From NCBI GenBank assembly GCA_026192395.1, contig WACF01000001.1, positions 986,977 through 1,050,976 on the forward strand: a stretch of 64,000 nucleotides of DNA, given 5' to 3'. Position 1 is the stretch's first letter; each line of letters starts with the position of its first letter. The stretch is from Proteobacteria bacterium 005FR1. Lineage in GTDB: Bacteria; Pseudomonadota; Gammaproteobacteria; Pseudomonadales; Cellvibrionaceae. The notes beneath the pieces were generated by a model. That model searched no databases and had not been told where the DNA came from. It saw only the letters and a list, made by a program, of their open reading frames with translations. A program made the position numbers and the translations under genes. Positions 39,040 to 48,132 of the stretch are shown here, piece by piece.

Positions 39040-39202
39040 GAACGTCCAGCCTTCTTTCGAGACTTTCGACTTTTTGGATGAAGGAATGGGGCTTGTCTAT
39101 CAGTCTTGCCACATCACGCATGCTAAGCCCTTCCATGGTTCTCGCATCAGCGAGCCACTTAACAAGACGAGCGTAGTTGGCCGATCCGATAGTTTTATGC
39201 AT
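38984..39202 (-). CDS. Small XRE-type helix-turn-helix protein
   Basis: A 72-residue protein from the ATG at 39202 that is mostly HTH: MRDVARLIDKPHSFIQKVES resembles the XRE recognition region, and RRLDVHEYVQYCKALKVDP is the usual end of this mobile-element family. It overlaps the Rhs start by 56 bases in another frame. It could be a regulator of the element. Confidence 0.7.
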   Translation of the reverse strand: MHKTIGSANYARLVKWLADARTMEGLSMRDVARLIDKPHSFIQKVESLERRLDVHEYVQYCKALKVDPLDAG

Positions 39203-39666
39203 GGTACCGATTATCGGTACAGACGCCTCTTGGACCCAAAATAGGTACACCCTCCCGATTAAACAGGTTCTGGGAAAAGTACGTTCCGCTCATGGGCTAT
39301 CACTTTGCACTTGCCGCTCAAAAACAATCACATGCTCACTCAGCCAAATCTCCCCAAGCCGGCACCTCGTTTAGTTTGATCGATAATAATGCCGCAGTGT
39401 TTGGATGTTCGTATTTGCACTGCCAACAACAAATTATTTTTGCTTTAACTAATGATTTCGGCTGTTGATCGCAACTCTGCGGCAACACTAGCATTATTAT
39501 GGTATATAATATAACCCGCTGATTTTAAACGACTTTTTTCCTTGCCCCCTATTGCCTTCCCCCGATTTCTCGGGTAGCTTCATGCTCGTTCCTAGCATCA
39601 TCCCTCATCGCTAAACTCCCAAATAAACACGCCACGTCGACTGGTGAATCGCATGGATGCGAGGGC
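39203..39666. other. AT-rich gap inside the element
   Basis: About 460 bases without a convincing gene. AT content is conspicuous around 39400-39540. It should contain the promoters for the divergent HTH gene and the recombinase genes. Confidence 0.4.
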
Positions 39667-39951
39667 ATGACAAAAGAAAGCTGGAGTGACATTTACATGG
39701 GCGACGTACGAATTCGAATCGTCTGGAGATTGCGAAAGGCAGACATGCATGATGAGCTCGACTTGATCGATCACAATTTGAGCGAAATATTGTGGCAGAT
39801 GGTCCAATCCGAATTAACTTCGCTGGAGACCCCCATGTCAGATCACCTGGGTGGCCCTCCACATAGATGCACCCCCCAAAAGGAGAGCGGCGAATATGAA
39901 ACTGGCAGCTTACATCCCCGTGTCAGCCGACAGCCCCACTGCAGAGAATAA
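39667..39951 (+). CDS. Uncertain small ORF upstream of the recombinase pair
   Basis: A 94-residue frame whose first half (IRIVWRLRKADMHDELDLIDHNL, in shorter pieces protein-like) looks plausible and whose second half overlaps the start of the next gene and looks like shadow sequence. No family is recognised. It may be a short gene ending before 39896 that lost its stop, or no gene at all. Confidence 0.25.
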   Translation: MTKESWSDIYMGDVRIRIVWRLRKADMHDELDLIDHNLSEILWQMVQSELTSLETPMSDHLGGPPHRCTPQKESGEYETGSLHPRVSRQPHCRE

Positions 39952-40309
39952 CTCCTTAGATCGTCAGCGCAGGAGGATACTCCAGTGGTGTAAACAGCGC
40001 GAACATACAGTGGTGAAGTTTTACGAACAGATTGAGGATCCGGACTGCGCCGCTCGACCATCAATATTCGAGCAAATGCTGACGGACGCAACCTCGTCCG
40101 GGCGCACATTCGATGGCATCGTCGTCGTTTGCAGCTATTCCGAACTTCCTCTAATCGCTGGGCAGTTAACCGGACATAAAGCTAGGGGTATTCCGATCCT
40201 CTCCTGCACTGACGATGAGCTTCTTGGCGAGCTTGTTACGGCCTTCAGCGAGGCAGTCATGGAGATGCAGCGCAGGCAGACTAGTGGCGACACAGAACCA
40301 AACAAGTGA
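39896..40309 (+). CDS. Catalytically degenerate serine recombinase N-terminal-domain paralogue
   Basis: A 137-residue stand-alone resolvase-like domain. About 30 of its first 43 residues are identical to the recombinase encoded 87 bases downstream. Ser10 is kept (YIPVS), but the arginine at position 8 is Pro, and the arginine-bearing YSRFSR motif is replaced by YSELPL, so the two catalytic arginines are gone. There is no zinc ribbon or coiled coil. It may be a decoy or modulator of the neighbour, or decaying duplicate DNA. An AGGAG site precedes the ATG by ten bases. Confidence 0.7.
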   Translation: MKLAAYIPVSADSPTAENNSLDRQRRRILQWCKQREHTVVKFYEQIEDPDCAARPSIFEQMLTDATSSGRTFDGIVVVCSYSELPLIAGQLTGHKARGIPILSCTDDELLGELVTAFSEAVMEMQRRQTSGDTEPNK

Positions 40310-40395
40310 CTCACCGAATCCAGTGGAAAGTCCTAGACCGGACGCCAAGACGGGTGCAACTTACTGAGATAACTCCGCAAGAGGGAGGGGAAACA

Positions 40396-41496
40396 ATGGA
40401 ATTGGCAGCTTACATCCGCGTATCAACCGACAAGCAGGCCGCAGAAAATGACTCTTTAGATGGCCAGCGTAGAAAGATACTTCGATGGTGTGAACAGCGC
40501 GGACATACGGTGGTGAAGTATTACGTTGAGGCTGGGCAGTCAGCCTTTGAAGGTCGGCGCCCCAACTTCGAAAGACTGATCAATGACGCGACCTCGTCCG
40601 ACAGGAGTTTTGATGGCATCGTCGTTTATAACTACTCCCGCTTCTCTCGTAAGATGGTGATCCAGCTTACCGCGCAAGAGGCCCTTCTGAAGTCAGGCAT
40701 AGCTCTCTTTTCGTGCAGTGAGGAAGTACCCGATGACCCTGCGTTGGCTGGATTCATGACCACCATCATCGGCGCTATGAACGAGATGCAAAGTCAGCAG
40801 AATTCTAGAACGGTCATTGATCGGCTAAACGATACAGCCTCGAAAGGATACTTTACCGGAGCCCCACCCCCCTTCGGATACCATTCGATCGTTGACCCCA
40901 AAACCGAAGGAGGTCCCCGCAAGAAGGTGCTGGTTATTAAAGCAGAAGAGGCAGAGGTTGTCAGGTATGCTTTTGACCTAGCCTACCGGGGCACTTCGGG
41001 ATTCCCGTACGGAGTAAAAAAAATAGCTACAGTTCTGAACGAGAAGGGAATAACTCGACGCGGCCGAATGTGGAACTGCTCTCACGTGCATAGACTTCTT
41101 ACCGATACCAGCTATATCGGAGAGCGAGTATTTGGGAAAAACCGCAAACGTCCGGACCCCTACCAAGGACCGATAATCGTTCCAGTCCCGGCCATCATAT
41201 CTAGGGACGTGTTCGAGCACATCCAACGAAGCTTGAAATCGCGAGCCCCATCCTCGACAACAGCAAAAGGGCTGCGCTCTCCTTCTATACTCACCGGTCT
41301 GCTCAAATGCGGCACTTGCGGGTGCAACATGGTGGTCAACACCGGTAAAAGTGGCAGGTACGAATATTACAAATGCAGCCACAAGATCAAAAAGACTGTT
41401 CGGATTTGTGAATGCCCAACCATTAGAAAAGATCAGCTGGAAAGTCGGATCTTGCAGACCATTGCGCAACAAGTGCTCACAAAAGCTTACATTTAG
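40396..41496 (+). CDS. Large serine recombinase, prematurely ended by TAG
   Basis: 366 residues from the ATG at 40396 behind a strong GAGGGAGGGG site. The catalytic domain has Arg8 and Ser10 (YIRVS) and Arg82/Arg85 (YSRFSR). A recombinase domain follows (GYFTGAPPPFGYH; ITRRGRMWNCSHVHRLL), then a zinc ribbon (LLKCGTCGCNMVV ... YYKCSH). The frame stops at TAG (41494-41496) and would continue in the same frame for 194 more codons. The gene sits beside tRNA-Ser, its probable target. Confidence 0.88.
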   Translation: MELAAYIRVSTDKQAAENDSLDGQRRKILRWCEQRGHTVVKYYVEAGQSAFEGRRPNFERLINDATSSDRSFDGIVVYNYSRFSRKMVIQLTAQEALLKSGIALFSCSEEVPDDPALAGFMTTIIGAMNEMQSQQNSRTVIDRLNDTASKGYFTGAPPPFGYHSIVDPKTEGGPRKKVLVIKAEEAEVVRYAFDLAYRGTSGFPYGVKKIATVLNEKGITRRGRMWNCSHVHRLLTDTSYIGERVFGKNRKRPDPYQGPIIVPVPAIISRDVFEHIQRSLKSRAPSSTTAKGLRSPSILTGLLKCGTCGCNMVVNTGKSGRYEYYKCSHKIKKTVRICECPTIRKDQLESRILQTIAQQVLTKAYI

Positions 41497-41970
41497 GGAC
41501 TGATCTCAGACATCAGAGCAAGAGCAAAAGATCGTACGAAGCAAGAGCAGGTACATCTTCGCAATATTCAGCGGAAAATTGCATCCACCGAGACGAAGAT
41601 CAGTAACATTTATGACCAGATTAGCAGTGGAAGTCTTGAGATGGAGGATACACTAGCTAGCCATTTAGCTGCGCTTAAAAGGAGTCGATTTGCTCAGCTG
41701 GAGGACCTCAGAGCTTCGAAGCAGAAAATTAACCTTAATCTGAAAAGCTTTGGGGAAAAGCAAATTGACGCCTTCACGACGGCTACGCGGGGAGTGCTTC
41801 TGGGCGGGAACAAAGAAGCGACAAAGGCGTATCTCAGCGCCATTCTGACCGACATCCGAGTATACCCCGGAACTGCTCAGATTAACGGTGGGCGGCTGAA
41901 GCTGACTGCGGCTGTATCGAAATACGACGCCCGGGCACCTGACAATTGGGTGCCCAGCATCGTTACAAAT

Positions 41971-41976
41971 TGGCGG
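41971..41976. other. Proposed right attachment site (attR core)
   Basis: TGGCGG, the complement of the last six bases of tRNA-Ser (CCGCCA). Insertion left the tRNA and its CCA intact. See the left core at 35491-35496. Confidence 0.75.
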
Positions 41977-42061
41977 AGAGGGAGGGATTCGAACCCTCGA
42001 TACCGGGTTAGGGTATACTCCCTTAGCAGGGGAGCGCCTTCGGCCACTCGGCCACCTCTCC
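41971..42061 (-). tRNA. tRNA-Ser(GCT)
   Basis: A 91-base minus-strand tRNA with the long variable arm of class II tRNAs, GCT anticodon, GGAGAGG acceptor paired with CCTCTCC, and encoded CCA. It follows alaS-lysC-csrA in Pseudomonas order. Its 3' end is the target of the 6.48-kb element and is copied in the 191-bp repeats. Confidence 0.96.
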
Positions 42062-42365
42062 GGAAAGGTGCGCGATGATAACAATATCTCCACGCAAATC
42101 AAAGCTTGAGCGACTCAAGCTGTTCAGCCTTGTCGAATCGTTGCCGAGGCGCCGCTTCAAACAAGGGGCGCGCATGATAGCAACATCCGACCAATGAATC
42201 AAAGCTGAAGCTGGACTTTAGTGCGAGGTTTATTTGTTTGTCGACTGATCGCTCTCGAGACGAGGGAAGCAGAGAAAGGAATGGGAAGTCGGCACAGTGG
42301 ATCAGGTAATGGCAGTCGGTCCAGAGAGCTGACTGCCACTAACTCGAATTCGGGATAGCTTGTCT
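42062..42365 (-). other. Gap between csrA and tRNA-Ser with imperfect direct repeat
   Basis: About 304 bases; it should hold the tRNA-Ser promoter and the csrA terminator. Two similar segments lie about 100 bases apart (GCGCGATGATAACAA near 42071 and GCGCGCATGATAGCAA near 42170, each followed by AATCAAAGCT), which suggests duplication of a spacer, perhaps with loss of a second tRNA. Confidence 0.4.
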
Positions 42366-42557
42366 CTATTGCTCTCCTGACTGCTGCTCTTGTTTTTCGC
42401 GCTGAATACGTTGATAAATCTCTTCGCGGTGGACTGCAATTTCTTTTGGCGCGTTAACCCCGATGCGAACCTGATTGCCCTTCACGCCGAGCACCGTGAC
42501 AGTGACTTCGTCGCCGACCATCAAGGTTTCGCCGATACGGCGGGTTAAAATCAACAT
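42366..42557 (-). CDS. csrA: Carbon storage regulator CsrA/RsmA
   Basis: A 63-residue RNA-binding dimer that binds GGA motifs in mRNA leaders and controls translation and stability of metabolic, motility and biofilm genes. The family core [16 protein letters not shown] and [19 protein letters not shown] is intact, with Arg44 (HREEI) retained. It is the last protein gene of the alaS-lysC-csrA row. Confidence 0.97.
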   Translation of the reverse strand: MLILTRRIGETLMVGDEVTVTVLGVKGNQVRIGVNAPKEIAVHREEIYQRIQREKQEQQSGEQ

Positions 42558-42840
42558 TGCTCAATCTCCTTTGTTCATCCTGTGAGAACAACGTTAGACA
42601 ATTGCCCGCAGGCATCCGCTACGTTGTAAAACTGCTTTTCCTTTCCCTGCGAATGGCTTAGTTAAACATAAAAAGCACTCGCTTAACCAGTGTCGTCCAG
42701 CGAGAGAACCGGAAAAAGCATTGCGGCTTGGTATCTGGGTCGAAGCCCTCTAGTTGTGCCGCTATTGTTATTACGTTGTGACGCGCCCGACAGTTTGGGC
42801 GCGTTGGTCATTTTGCAGAAATCTGGCGCCAAAATCTACT

Positions 42841-44082
42841 TTATTCGGCCACGGATGTGGATTTTTTATCCAAGCCGAAAGCAGTGTGAAGCCCGCGCAC
42901 CGCCAGTTCGAGATATCGCTCGTCGATAATCACCGAAATCTTGATTTCTGACGTCGTAATCATCTGAATGTTGATGTTGTCCTTGGCCAATGTCTCGAAC
43001 ATAGTGGCAGCCACTCCCGCGTGAGAGCGCATGCCCACCCCCACCAGGGAGACCTTGGCGATGTTGTCCGCTGTCAACACCTGCTTGGCACCAATGCTGT
43101 CGAGATTCGCCTCGAGTACCGCTTTCGCACGAGCGAGATCGTTGCGGTGCACAGTGAAGGTCAGGTCGTTGGTGTTGTTGGCGGCCACGTTCTGAACGAT
43201 TACGTCTACTTCAATATTAGCAGCGCCAATGGGCCCGAGCACTTTGGAAGCCACACCCGGCATGTCAGGAACCCCGACCAGCGTGATCTTGGCCTCGTCG
43301 CGGTTGTAGGCAATACCCGAAACAAGCGGTTGTTCCATAGAATTGATTTCCTCATCGAGAGTGATCAGGGTGCCGGGGCCTTCATCGAAGCTGGACAACA
43401 CCCTGAGCGGAACCTTGTATTTGCCGGCAAACTCAACAGAGCGAATCTGCAGGACCTTCGAGCCCTGGCTCGCCATTTCCAACATTTCTTCAAACGTAAT
43501 CTTTTCCAGGCGGGTGGCTTTTGGGACCATGCGCGGGTCAGTTGTATAGACACCATCCACGTCGGTGTAGATCTGGCACTCGTCCGCCTTCAATGCCGCC
43601 GCCAGAGCAACGCCGGTGGTGTCGGAACCGCCGCGGCCGAGAGTGGTAATGTTGCCCTGCCCGTCCATGCCCTGAAAACCGGCCACGACCACGACGCGAC
43701 GCGCCTGCAGATCCGCCTGCATGCGATCCACATCGATGTGCTGAATACGAGCTTTGTTGAAGGCGCTGTCGGTCAACACCCTCACTTGCCCGCCGGTATA
43801 TGAGCGCGCATCGATGCCGCGCTTTTTCAAGGCCATACTGAGCAGAGCGATGGTCACCTGCTCGCCCGTAGACACCAGCACGTCCAGTTCGCGAGGATCC
43901 GGCTGATCCTGAATGTCCTTCGCCAGCGCGATCAGCCGGTTGGTTTCGCCACTCATGGCCGACACCACGACGACCAGATCGTGCCCCTCCCCATGGAAGC
44001 GGGAGACGCGATCGGCGACCGCCTCGATCCGCTCGACCGAGCCAACGGAAGTACCACCGTATTTCTGGACCAACAAACTCAT
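42841..44082 (-). CDS. lysC: Aspartate kinase
   Basis: First enzyme of the Lys/Met/Thr pathway, phosphorylating aspartate. The 413 residues start with VQKYGGTSVG, contain the kinase region (GFQGMDGQGNITTLGRGGSDT) in parts, and end with two ACT domains (ITLVGVPDMPGVA; VSLVGVGMRSHAGVA) for feedback control by Lys/Thr. The ATG at 44082 gives the canonical N-terminus; an upstream GTG at 44094 is less likely. Confidence 0.96.
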   Translation of the reverse strand: MSLLVQKYGGTSVGSVERIEAVADRVSRFHGEGHDLVVVVSAMSGETNRLIALAKDIQDQPDPRELDVLVSTGEQVTIALLSMALKKRGIDARSYTGGQVRVLTDSAFNKARIQHIDVDRMQADLQARRVVVVAGFQGMDGQGNITTLGRGGSDTTGVALAAALKADECQIYTDVDGVYTTDPRMVPKATRLEKITFEEMLEMASQGSKVLQIRSVEFAGKYKVPLRVLSSFDEGPGTLITLDEEINSMEQPLVSGIAYNRDEAKITLVGVPDMPGVASKVLGPIGAANIEVDVIVQNVAANNTNDLTFTVHRNDLARAKAVLEANLDSIGAKQVLTADNIAKVSLVGVGMRSHAGVAATMFETLAKDNINIQMITTSEIKISVIIDERYLELAVRGLHTAFGLDKKSTSVAE

Positions 44083-44298
44083 GAAGGCATCCACTGTTCA
44101 AGGATAGACAAGCGGGCGGGTAGCTGCCCGGCGCCGGCGACCCGCCAGTTCAGGCAGTGCAAAAGGCGGCCAATGTAAACTAAATTTTTCGGGTTGTTAA
44201 GCAGCCGAGGTGAAAATTTCCGGCCCCGTTCGTTGCCCTGCGCTAAGCGCAAAAACGGTGAACAGCGGGGCCGGGGACGGGGTAATCAGACGGGACGG

Positions 44299-46899
44299 TT
44301 AGCCGGCCAGCTGCTCTTCCACCCAGCCGGGGACAGCGGCGAGCGCTGCAGGCAAAGCCTCCACATCGGGACCGCCGCCCTGGGCCATGTCGGGGCGGCC
44401 ACCGCCCTTCCCTCCCACCTGCTCGGCAACGGTGCGCACCAGATCGCCTGCCTTGATTTGCTTTGTTGCCTGCTGACTGACGCCGGCAACCAGGCTCACT
44501 TTTCCATCTTCTGCTGCCGCGAGCAGTACGACGGCGTTGCCCAGCTTGTTCTTGAGCTGGTCAACCATGGAGCGCAAGGCTTTTCCGTCCACGCCTTCCA
44601 CTTTCTTTGCGAGGACTTTCAGATCACCAATCGTTTTCGCTTCCGCGAGCAGATCGTCGCTTGAAGCGCTGGCGAGCTTTGCCTTCAATGCCGACATTTC
44701 TTTTTCCAGCTGACGATTGCCGGCAATGACCTGCTCGGCTTTTTCCACCACACGGTCGGGCGCGGCCTTGAGTAAGCGTGCCAGTTCAGCCAGTCGCTGC
44801 TGCTGCTGATCGAACAGCCGCAGCGCACCCCTGCCCGTCACCGCTTCGATTCGCCGCACACCAGCGGCGATGCCGGATTCCGCAACGATGCGCATCAGGC
44901 CGATATCACCAGTGCGACGCGCGTGAGTGCCGCCACAGAGCTCAACGGAAAAGCCGTCGCCCATTGTCAGTACCCGCACCTGATCTCCGTACTTTTCGCC
45001 GAACAGCATCATCGCGCCTTTTTCACGGGCGGTTTCGATGTCCAGCAGCTCGGTCTGCACCGGCGTGTTTGCAAGGATGTGGTCGTTGACCATATCCTCG
45101 ATTTTCTTCAGCTCTTCGGGAGTCACCGCCTGCATGTGAGAAAAATCGAAACGCAGACGCTCAGAGTCCACCAGCGAGCCTTTCTGCGTGACATGCTCAC
45201 CGAGCACTTCCCGCAGGGCGGCGTGCAGCAGGTGAGTTGCCGAATGGTTGAGCGCGGTCGCCTGACGAACACTGCGATCGACCGTTGTGGCGACTTCGTC
45301 ACCGAGCTTCAGACTACCCGACAGCAACCGACCGATATGCAAATGGTGATCGCCACTCTTTTGCGTATCGCGCACTTCGAAGCGGCCGCCTTTGGCTTCG
45401 ACGTAGCCGGTGTCGCCAACCTGGCCGCCGGACTCGCCGTAGAAAGGCGTCTGATCGAGCACCAGAATGCATTCCTGCTCGGAGCCCACTTCTTCGGCCG
45501 GCTCGTTGTCCAGCAGAATGCCGATGATCTGCCCTTTTCCGTGCAGGTCCTCATAGCCGCGGAATTCGGTCTTGCCAGCAATCTGCTGCGCGCGGGTGTA
45601 GTCGACACTGAAGTGGCCCGCGGCACTGGAACGGCTGCGCTGCTCGCTCATGCAGCGCTCGAAACCTTCCATGTCCAGCGAAAGATCGCGCTCGCGCACG
45701 ATGTCGTTGGTCAGGTCGGTCGGGAAACCATAGGTATCGTGCAAGGTGAAAACCAGTTCGCCCGGCAGCACATCGCCTTCGAGTTTTTCCAGCGCAGCTT
45801 CCAGCACGCCCATGCCCTTCTCCAGGGTTTTGGCAAACTGCTGTTCCTCGGCAAGCAGCACCTTTTCGATGTGGGACTGCTGTTTTTTCAGGGTGGGATA
45901 GGCATCGCCCATTTCCCTAACCAGGGCCGACACGAGCTTGTGGAAGAAGGTCTCAGTCTGCCCGAGCTTGTGGCCGTGACGAATGGCCCGGCGGATGATG
46001 CGCCGCAAAACATAACCGCGGCCTTCGTTGGAAGGGATCACGCCGTCGGCCACCAGGAAAGCGCAGGAGCGAATGTGGTCGGCAATCACCCGCAGGCTCT
46101 TGTCTTCCAGGTCACGGGCGCCAGTTACTTCGGCCACGGCCTTCAACAGGTTCTGGAACAGGTCGATCTCATAATTACTGTGCACGCCCTGCATCACCGC
46201 GGCGATGCGCTCGAGACCCATGCCCGTATCCACTGAGGGCTTGGGCAGGTTCTTCATAGTGCCGTCGGCATAGCGCTCGTACTGCATGAATACGAGGTTC
46301 CAGATTTCGATGTAGCGATCGAGATCGTCGCCCTCGCTGCCGGGAGGACCGCCGGGGAAGGCCTCGCCATGATCGTAGAAGATCTCGGAGCTGGGGCCGC
46401 AGGGTCCTGTGTCACCCATCTGCCAGAAATTGTCTTCGTCCAGGCGGGAGAAGCGCTTGGGATCCACCCCCACCTTGTTGATCCAGATATCGGCAGCCTC
46501 GTCATCGGTGATGTGCACGGTGATCCACAGCCGCTCCGCCGGAATCTTCAGAACTTCAGTCAGAAACTCCCAGGCAAAGCGAATGGCGTCTTCCTTGAAG
46601 TAGTCGCCGAAGCTGAAGTTGCCGAGCATTTCGAAAAAGGTGTGGTGACGTGCGGTGAAACCAACGTTTTCCAGATCATTGTGCTTGCCGCCCGCCCGCA
46701 CACAGCGCTGGGCGCTGGCGGCACGGGAGTAGGACGCCTGCTCCAGACCGAGGAACAGGTCCTTGAACTGCACCATGCCCGCATTGGTAAAAAGCAGCGT
46801 CGGATCGTTTTCAGGAACGAGCGAACTGCTCGCGACCACGCTGTGGCCGTGCTTTTCGAAGAAACTTAAAAAGGCGTCCCGGATTTCGGCACTCTTCAT
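44299..46899 (-). CDS. alaS: Alanyl-tRNA synthetase
   Basis: An 866-residue class II synthetase charging tRNA-Ala, with the editing domain included. Motif-type sequences are present ([31 protein letters not shown]), along with the zinc-like editing residues [11 protein letters not shown] and [11 protein letters not shown], and the C-Ala domain ends in [18 protein letters not shown]. It lies upstream of lysC, as in Pseudomonas. Confidence 0.97.
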   Translation of the reverse strand: MKSAEIRDAFLSFFEKHGHSVVASSSLVPENDPTLLFTNAGMVQFKDLFLGLEQASYSRAASAQRCVRAGGKHNDLENVGFTARHHTFFEMLGNFSFGDYFKEDAIRFAWEFLTEVLKIPAERLWITVHITDDEAADIWINKVGVDPKRFSRLDEDNFWQMGDTGPCGPSSEIFYDHGEAFPGGPPGSEGDDLDRYIEIWNLVFMQYERYADGTMKNLPKPSVDTGMGLERIAAVMQGVHSNYEIDLFQNLLKAVAEVTGARDLEDKSLRVIADHIRSCAFLVADGVIPSNEGRGYVLRRIIRRAIRHGHKLGQTETFFHKLVSALVREMGDAYPTLKKQQSHIEKVLLAEEQQFAKTLEKGMGVLEAALEKLEGDVLPGELVFTLHDTYGFPTDLTNDIVRERDLSLDMEGFERCMSEQRSRSSAAGHFSVDYTRAQQIAGKTEFRGYEDLHGKGQIIGILLDNEPAEEVGSEQECILVLDQTPFYGESGGQVGDTGYVEAKGGRFEVRDTQKSGDHHLHIGRLLSGSLKLGDEVATTVDRSVRQATALNHSATHLLHAALREVLGEHVTQKGSLVDSERLRFDFSHMQAVTPEELKKIEDMVNDHILANTPVQTELLDIETAREKGAMMLFGEKYGDQVRVLTMGDGFSVELCGGTHARRTGDIGLMRIVAESGIAAGVRRIEAVTGRGALRLFDQQQQRLAELARLLKAAPDRVVEKAEQVIAGNRQLEKEMSALKAKLASASSDDLLAEAKTIGDLKVLAKKVEGVDGKALRSMVDQLKNKLGNAVVLLAAAEDGKVSLVAGVSQQATKQIKAGDLVRTVAEQVGGKGGGRPDMAQGGGPDVEALPAALAAVPGWVEEQLAG

Positions 46900-47214
46900 A
46901 GGATTGGTCCATCCCTTAAAATTCGAAGAAATGAAATTCGAAGAAATTCAGCTTCGGGGTGCAAAATGGATGCAATGGTATGGCCTGCCAGCCCCGGAAA
47001 CAAGGCGATTCACGCAAGCTGCCCCATAGCCATCACCTATTACTCCGGCCATCGGCATAAGTGGCGCTCTCTTGACCAGCGCAATAGCCTTAATTATTGT
47101 GGGGTTGCGTTTTGACAGCGCGGCGCCGCGGGCAAGTTCATTTGAGCTGTCCGCGCAGCGGCAGTCAGCAGTACCGCAGGTCCGACAATAACGACAATGA
47201 TCTGGAGATGACTT
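46900..47214. other. Intergenic region upstream of alaS and the small membrane peptide
   Basis: About 315 bases with divergent promoters. A 12-base direct repeat ATTCGAAGAAAT occurs at 46921 and 46936, close to the alaS start. No other gene is evident. Confidence 0.4.
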
Positions 47215-47352
47215 ATGACTGGTAGCTCTCAGCCCGGAAACAGCGGAAGCCTTCAGCCTGGCGATCTAAGCACGATAAAGAGTCTTGGATTGGTGATTGG
47301 GGGATTATTGCTGGTGATGTTCGCCTTCATCGGCGTTTCCCTGGTCTTCTGA
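47215..47352 (+). CDS. 45-residue single-pass membrane peptide
   Basis: An ATG preceded by GGAG opens a 45-residue frame: a polar start (MTGSSQPGNSGSLQPGD), then LGLVIGGLLLVMFAFIGVSLVF as one membrane helix reaching the C-terminus, and a TGA stop. It is below usual ORF cut-offs. I do not recognise the family. It lies alone between alaS and the convergent hit gene. Confidence 0.55.
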   Translation: MTGSSQPGNSGSLQPGDLSTIKSLGLVIGGLLLVMFAFIGVSLVF

Positions 47353-47452
47353 CCCCGTAAGATTCTGAACCTTTGATGCTCTGATCCCACGGAAAGCGAG
47401 CAGGGAAGCTCGGAAGGCGAACTTGGTGTCCGATCAGCCCTGCTCTGCCCCA

Positions 47453-47803
47453 TCAGAATCCCAGCTGATCCTCGCTGTACTGCTTGTTGCCAAGAATGTG
47501 CAGGTGCAGGTGGAACACGGTCTGGCCGGCGTCCTCACCGTTGTTGACGATCACCCGGAAAGCCTCCTCGATCCCCAGATCCTTGGCAATCACCCCCACC
47601 CGCGTCATCAGATGGCCCAGCAGCTCGCGATCAGCTTCACTGGCGTCAACCAGTCGGGGAATGGGCTTGCGGGGTATCAGCAGCACATGGACGGGCGCCT
47701 TGGGCGCGATGTCGCGGATACAGATGCAGAGTTCGTCTTCATAAACCACATCAGCCGGGATTTCGCGATTGATGATCTTGGTGAATAAGGTCTCTTGTGC
47801 CAT
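47453..47803 (-). CDS. HIT family nucleotide hydrolase (HinT-like)
   Basis: A 116-residue purine-nucleoside phosphoramidase-type protein. The catalytic motif HLHLHILG lies near residue 100, and the N-terminus TLFTKIINREIPADVVYED is typical. Such enzymes split AMP-linked phosphoramidates in the cytosol. It is a few bases downstream of the Trm112-like gene and probably co-transcribed. Confidence 0.93.
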   Translation of the reverse strand: MAQETLFTKIINREIPADVVYEDELCICIRDIAPKAPVHVLLIPRKPIPRLVDASEADRELLGHLMTRVGVIAKDLGIEEAFRVIVNNGEDAGQTVFHLHLHILGNKQYSEDQLGF

Positions 47804-47806
47804 TTC

Positions 47807-48025
47807 CTAGACTCCCGACGTCTGCTTCTGCCGTTGCCGACGCGCTTCTTTTTCTTCCTCGGTCAGCTGGCGCGCCTCGCTTTCCAACATCACCGGGATG
47901 CCGTCCCGGACCGGATAAACGAGATTGCTGGCCCAGCAGATCAGTTCCTGTCGTTCCCTGTTGTACTCCAGCGGCGCCTTGCTAACCGGGCATACCAGAA
48001 TACTGAGTAGTTTCTTGTCGATCAT
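47807..48025 (-). CDS. Trm112 family protein
   Basis: A 72-residue protein with [16 protein letters not shown] and [13 protein letters not shown], the YcaR/Trm112 zinc-finger-like pattern reduced to single cysteines. In other organisms Trm112 activates methyltransferases. The conserved start is the ATG at 48025; the frame extends upstream without conservation. Confidence 0.85.
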   Translation of the reverse strand: MIDKKLLSILVCPVSKAPLEYNRERQELICWASNLVYPVRDGIPVMLESEARQLTEEEKEARRQRQKQTSGV

Positions 48026-48132
48026 TGGCCGGCCTGTTGTGATTTGATTGGAATCGCTCTGCTGCGAGCCGGGCATTGTACTCCATTCCCCATGGCGAAA
48101 TCAGGCGGGCTCTGCCGCCCCGCTCGATGGAT

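Larger units (their letters stand above)
35491..41970. mobile_element. 6.48-kb integrative element at tRNA-Ser with serine recombinase and Rhs cargo
   Basis: The element lies between the tRNA-Ser gene and its own tail repeats. Both ends share the core TGGCGG. Deleting 35491-41970 restores a 191-base first unit exactly (19 bases of tRNA plus 172 bases, 35319-35490). Contents: a long inverted repeat, a partner protein gene, a truncated Rhs gene, an HTH gene and two serine-recombinase genes. Intergenic parts are AT-rich. The recombinase carries an in-frame TAG, so the element may no longer move. Confidence 0.78.
41497..42078 (+). pseudogene. In-frame C-terminal remainder of the serine recombinase
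   Basis: Read in the same frame after the TAG, this encodes a coiled-coil-like segment (IQRKIASTETKISNIYDQI; LEDLRASKQKINLNL) and a C-terminal part typical of large serine recombinases. With it the protein would be 560 residues, a normal family length. The last 36 codons run across the tRNA-Ser gene. The sequence looks conserved rather than eroded, so the stop may be recent, or TAG may be read through. Confidence 0.7.

Noticed and set aside
42781-42804. GC-rich hairpin after lysC as a terminator
   Set aside because: The stem ACGCGCCC/GGGCGCGT is good, but there is no T-run on the minus strand.
44923-46236. 437-residue plus-strand frame inside alaS
   Set aside because: Antisense shadow of alanyl-tRNA synthetase.
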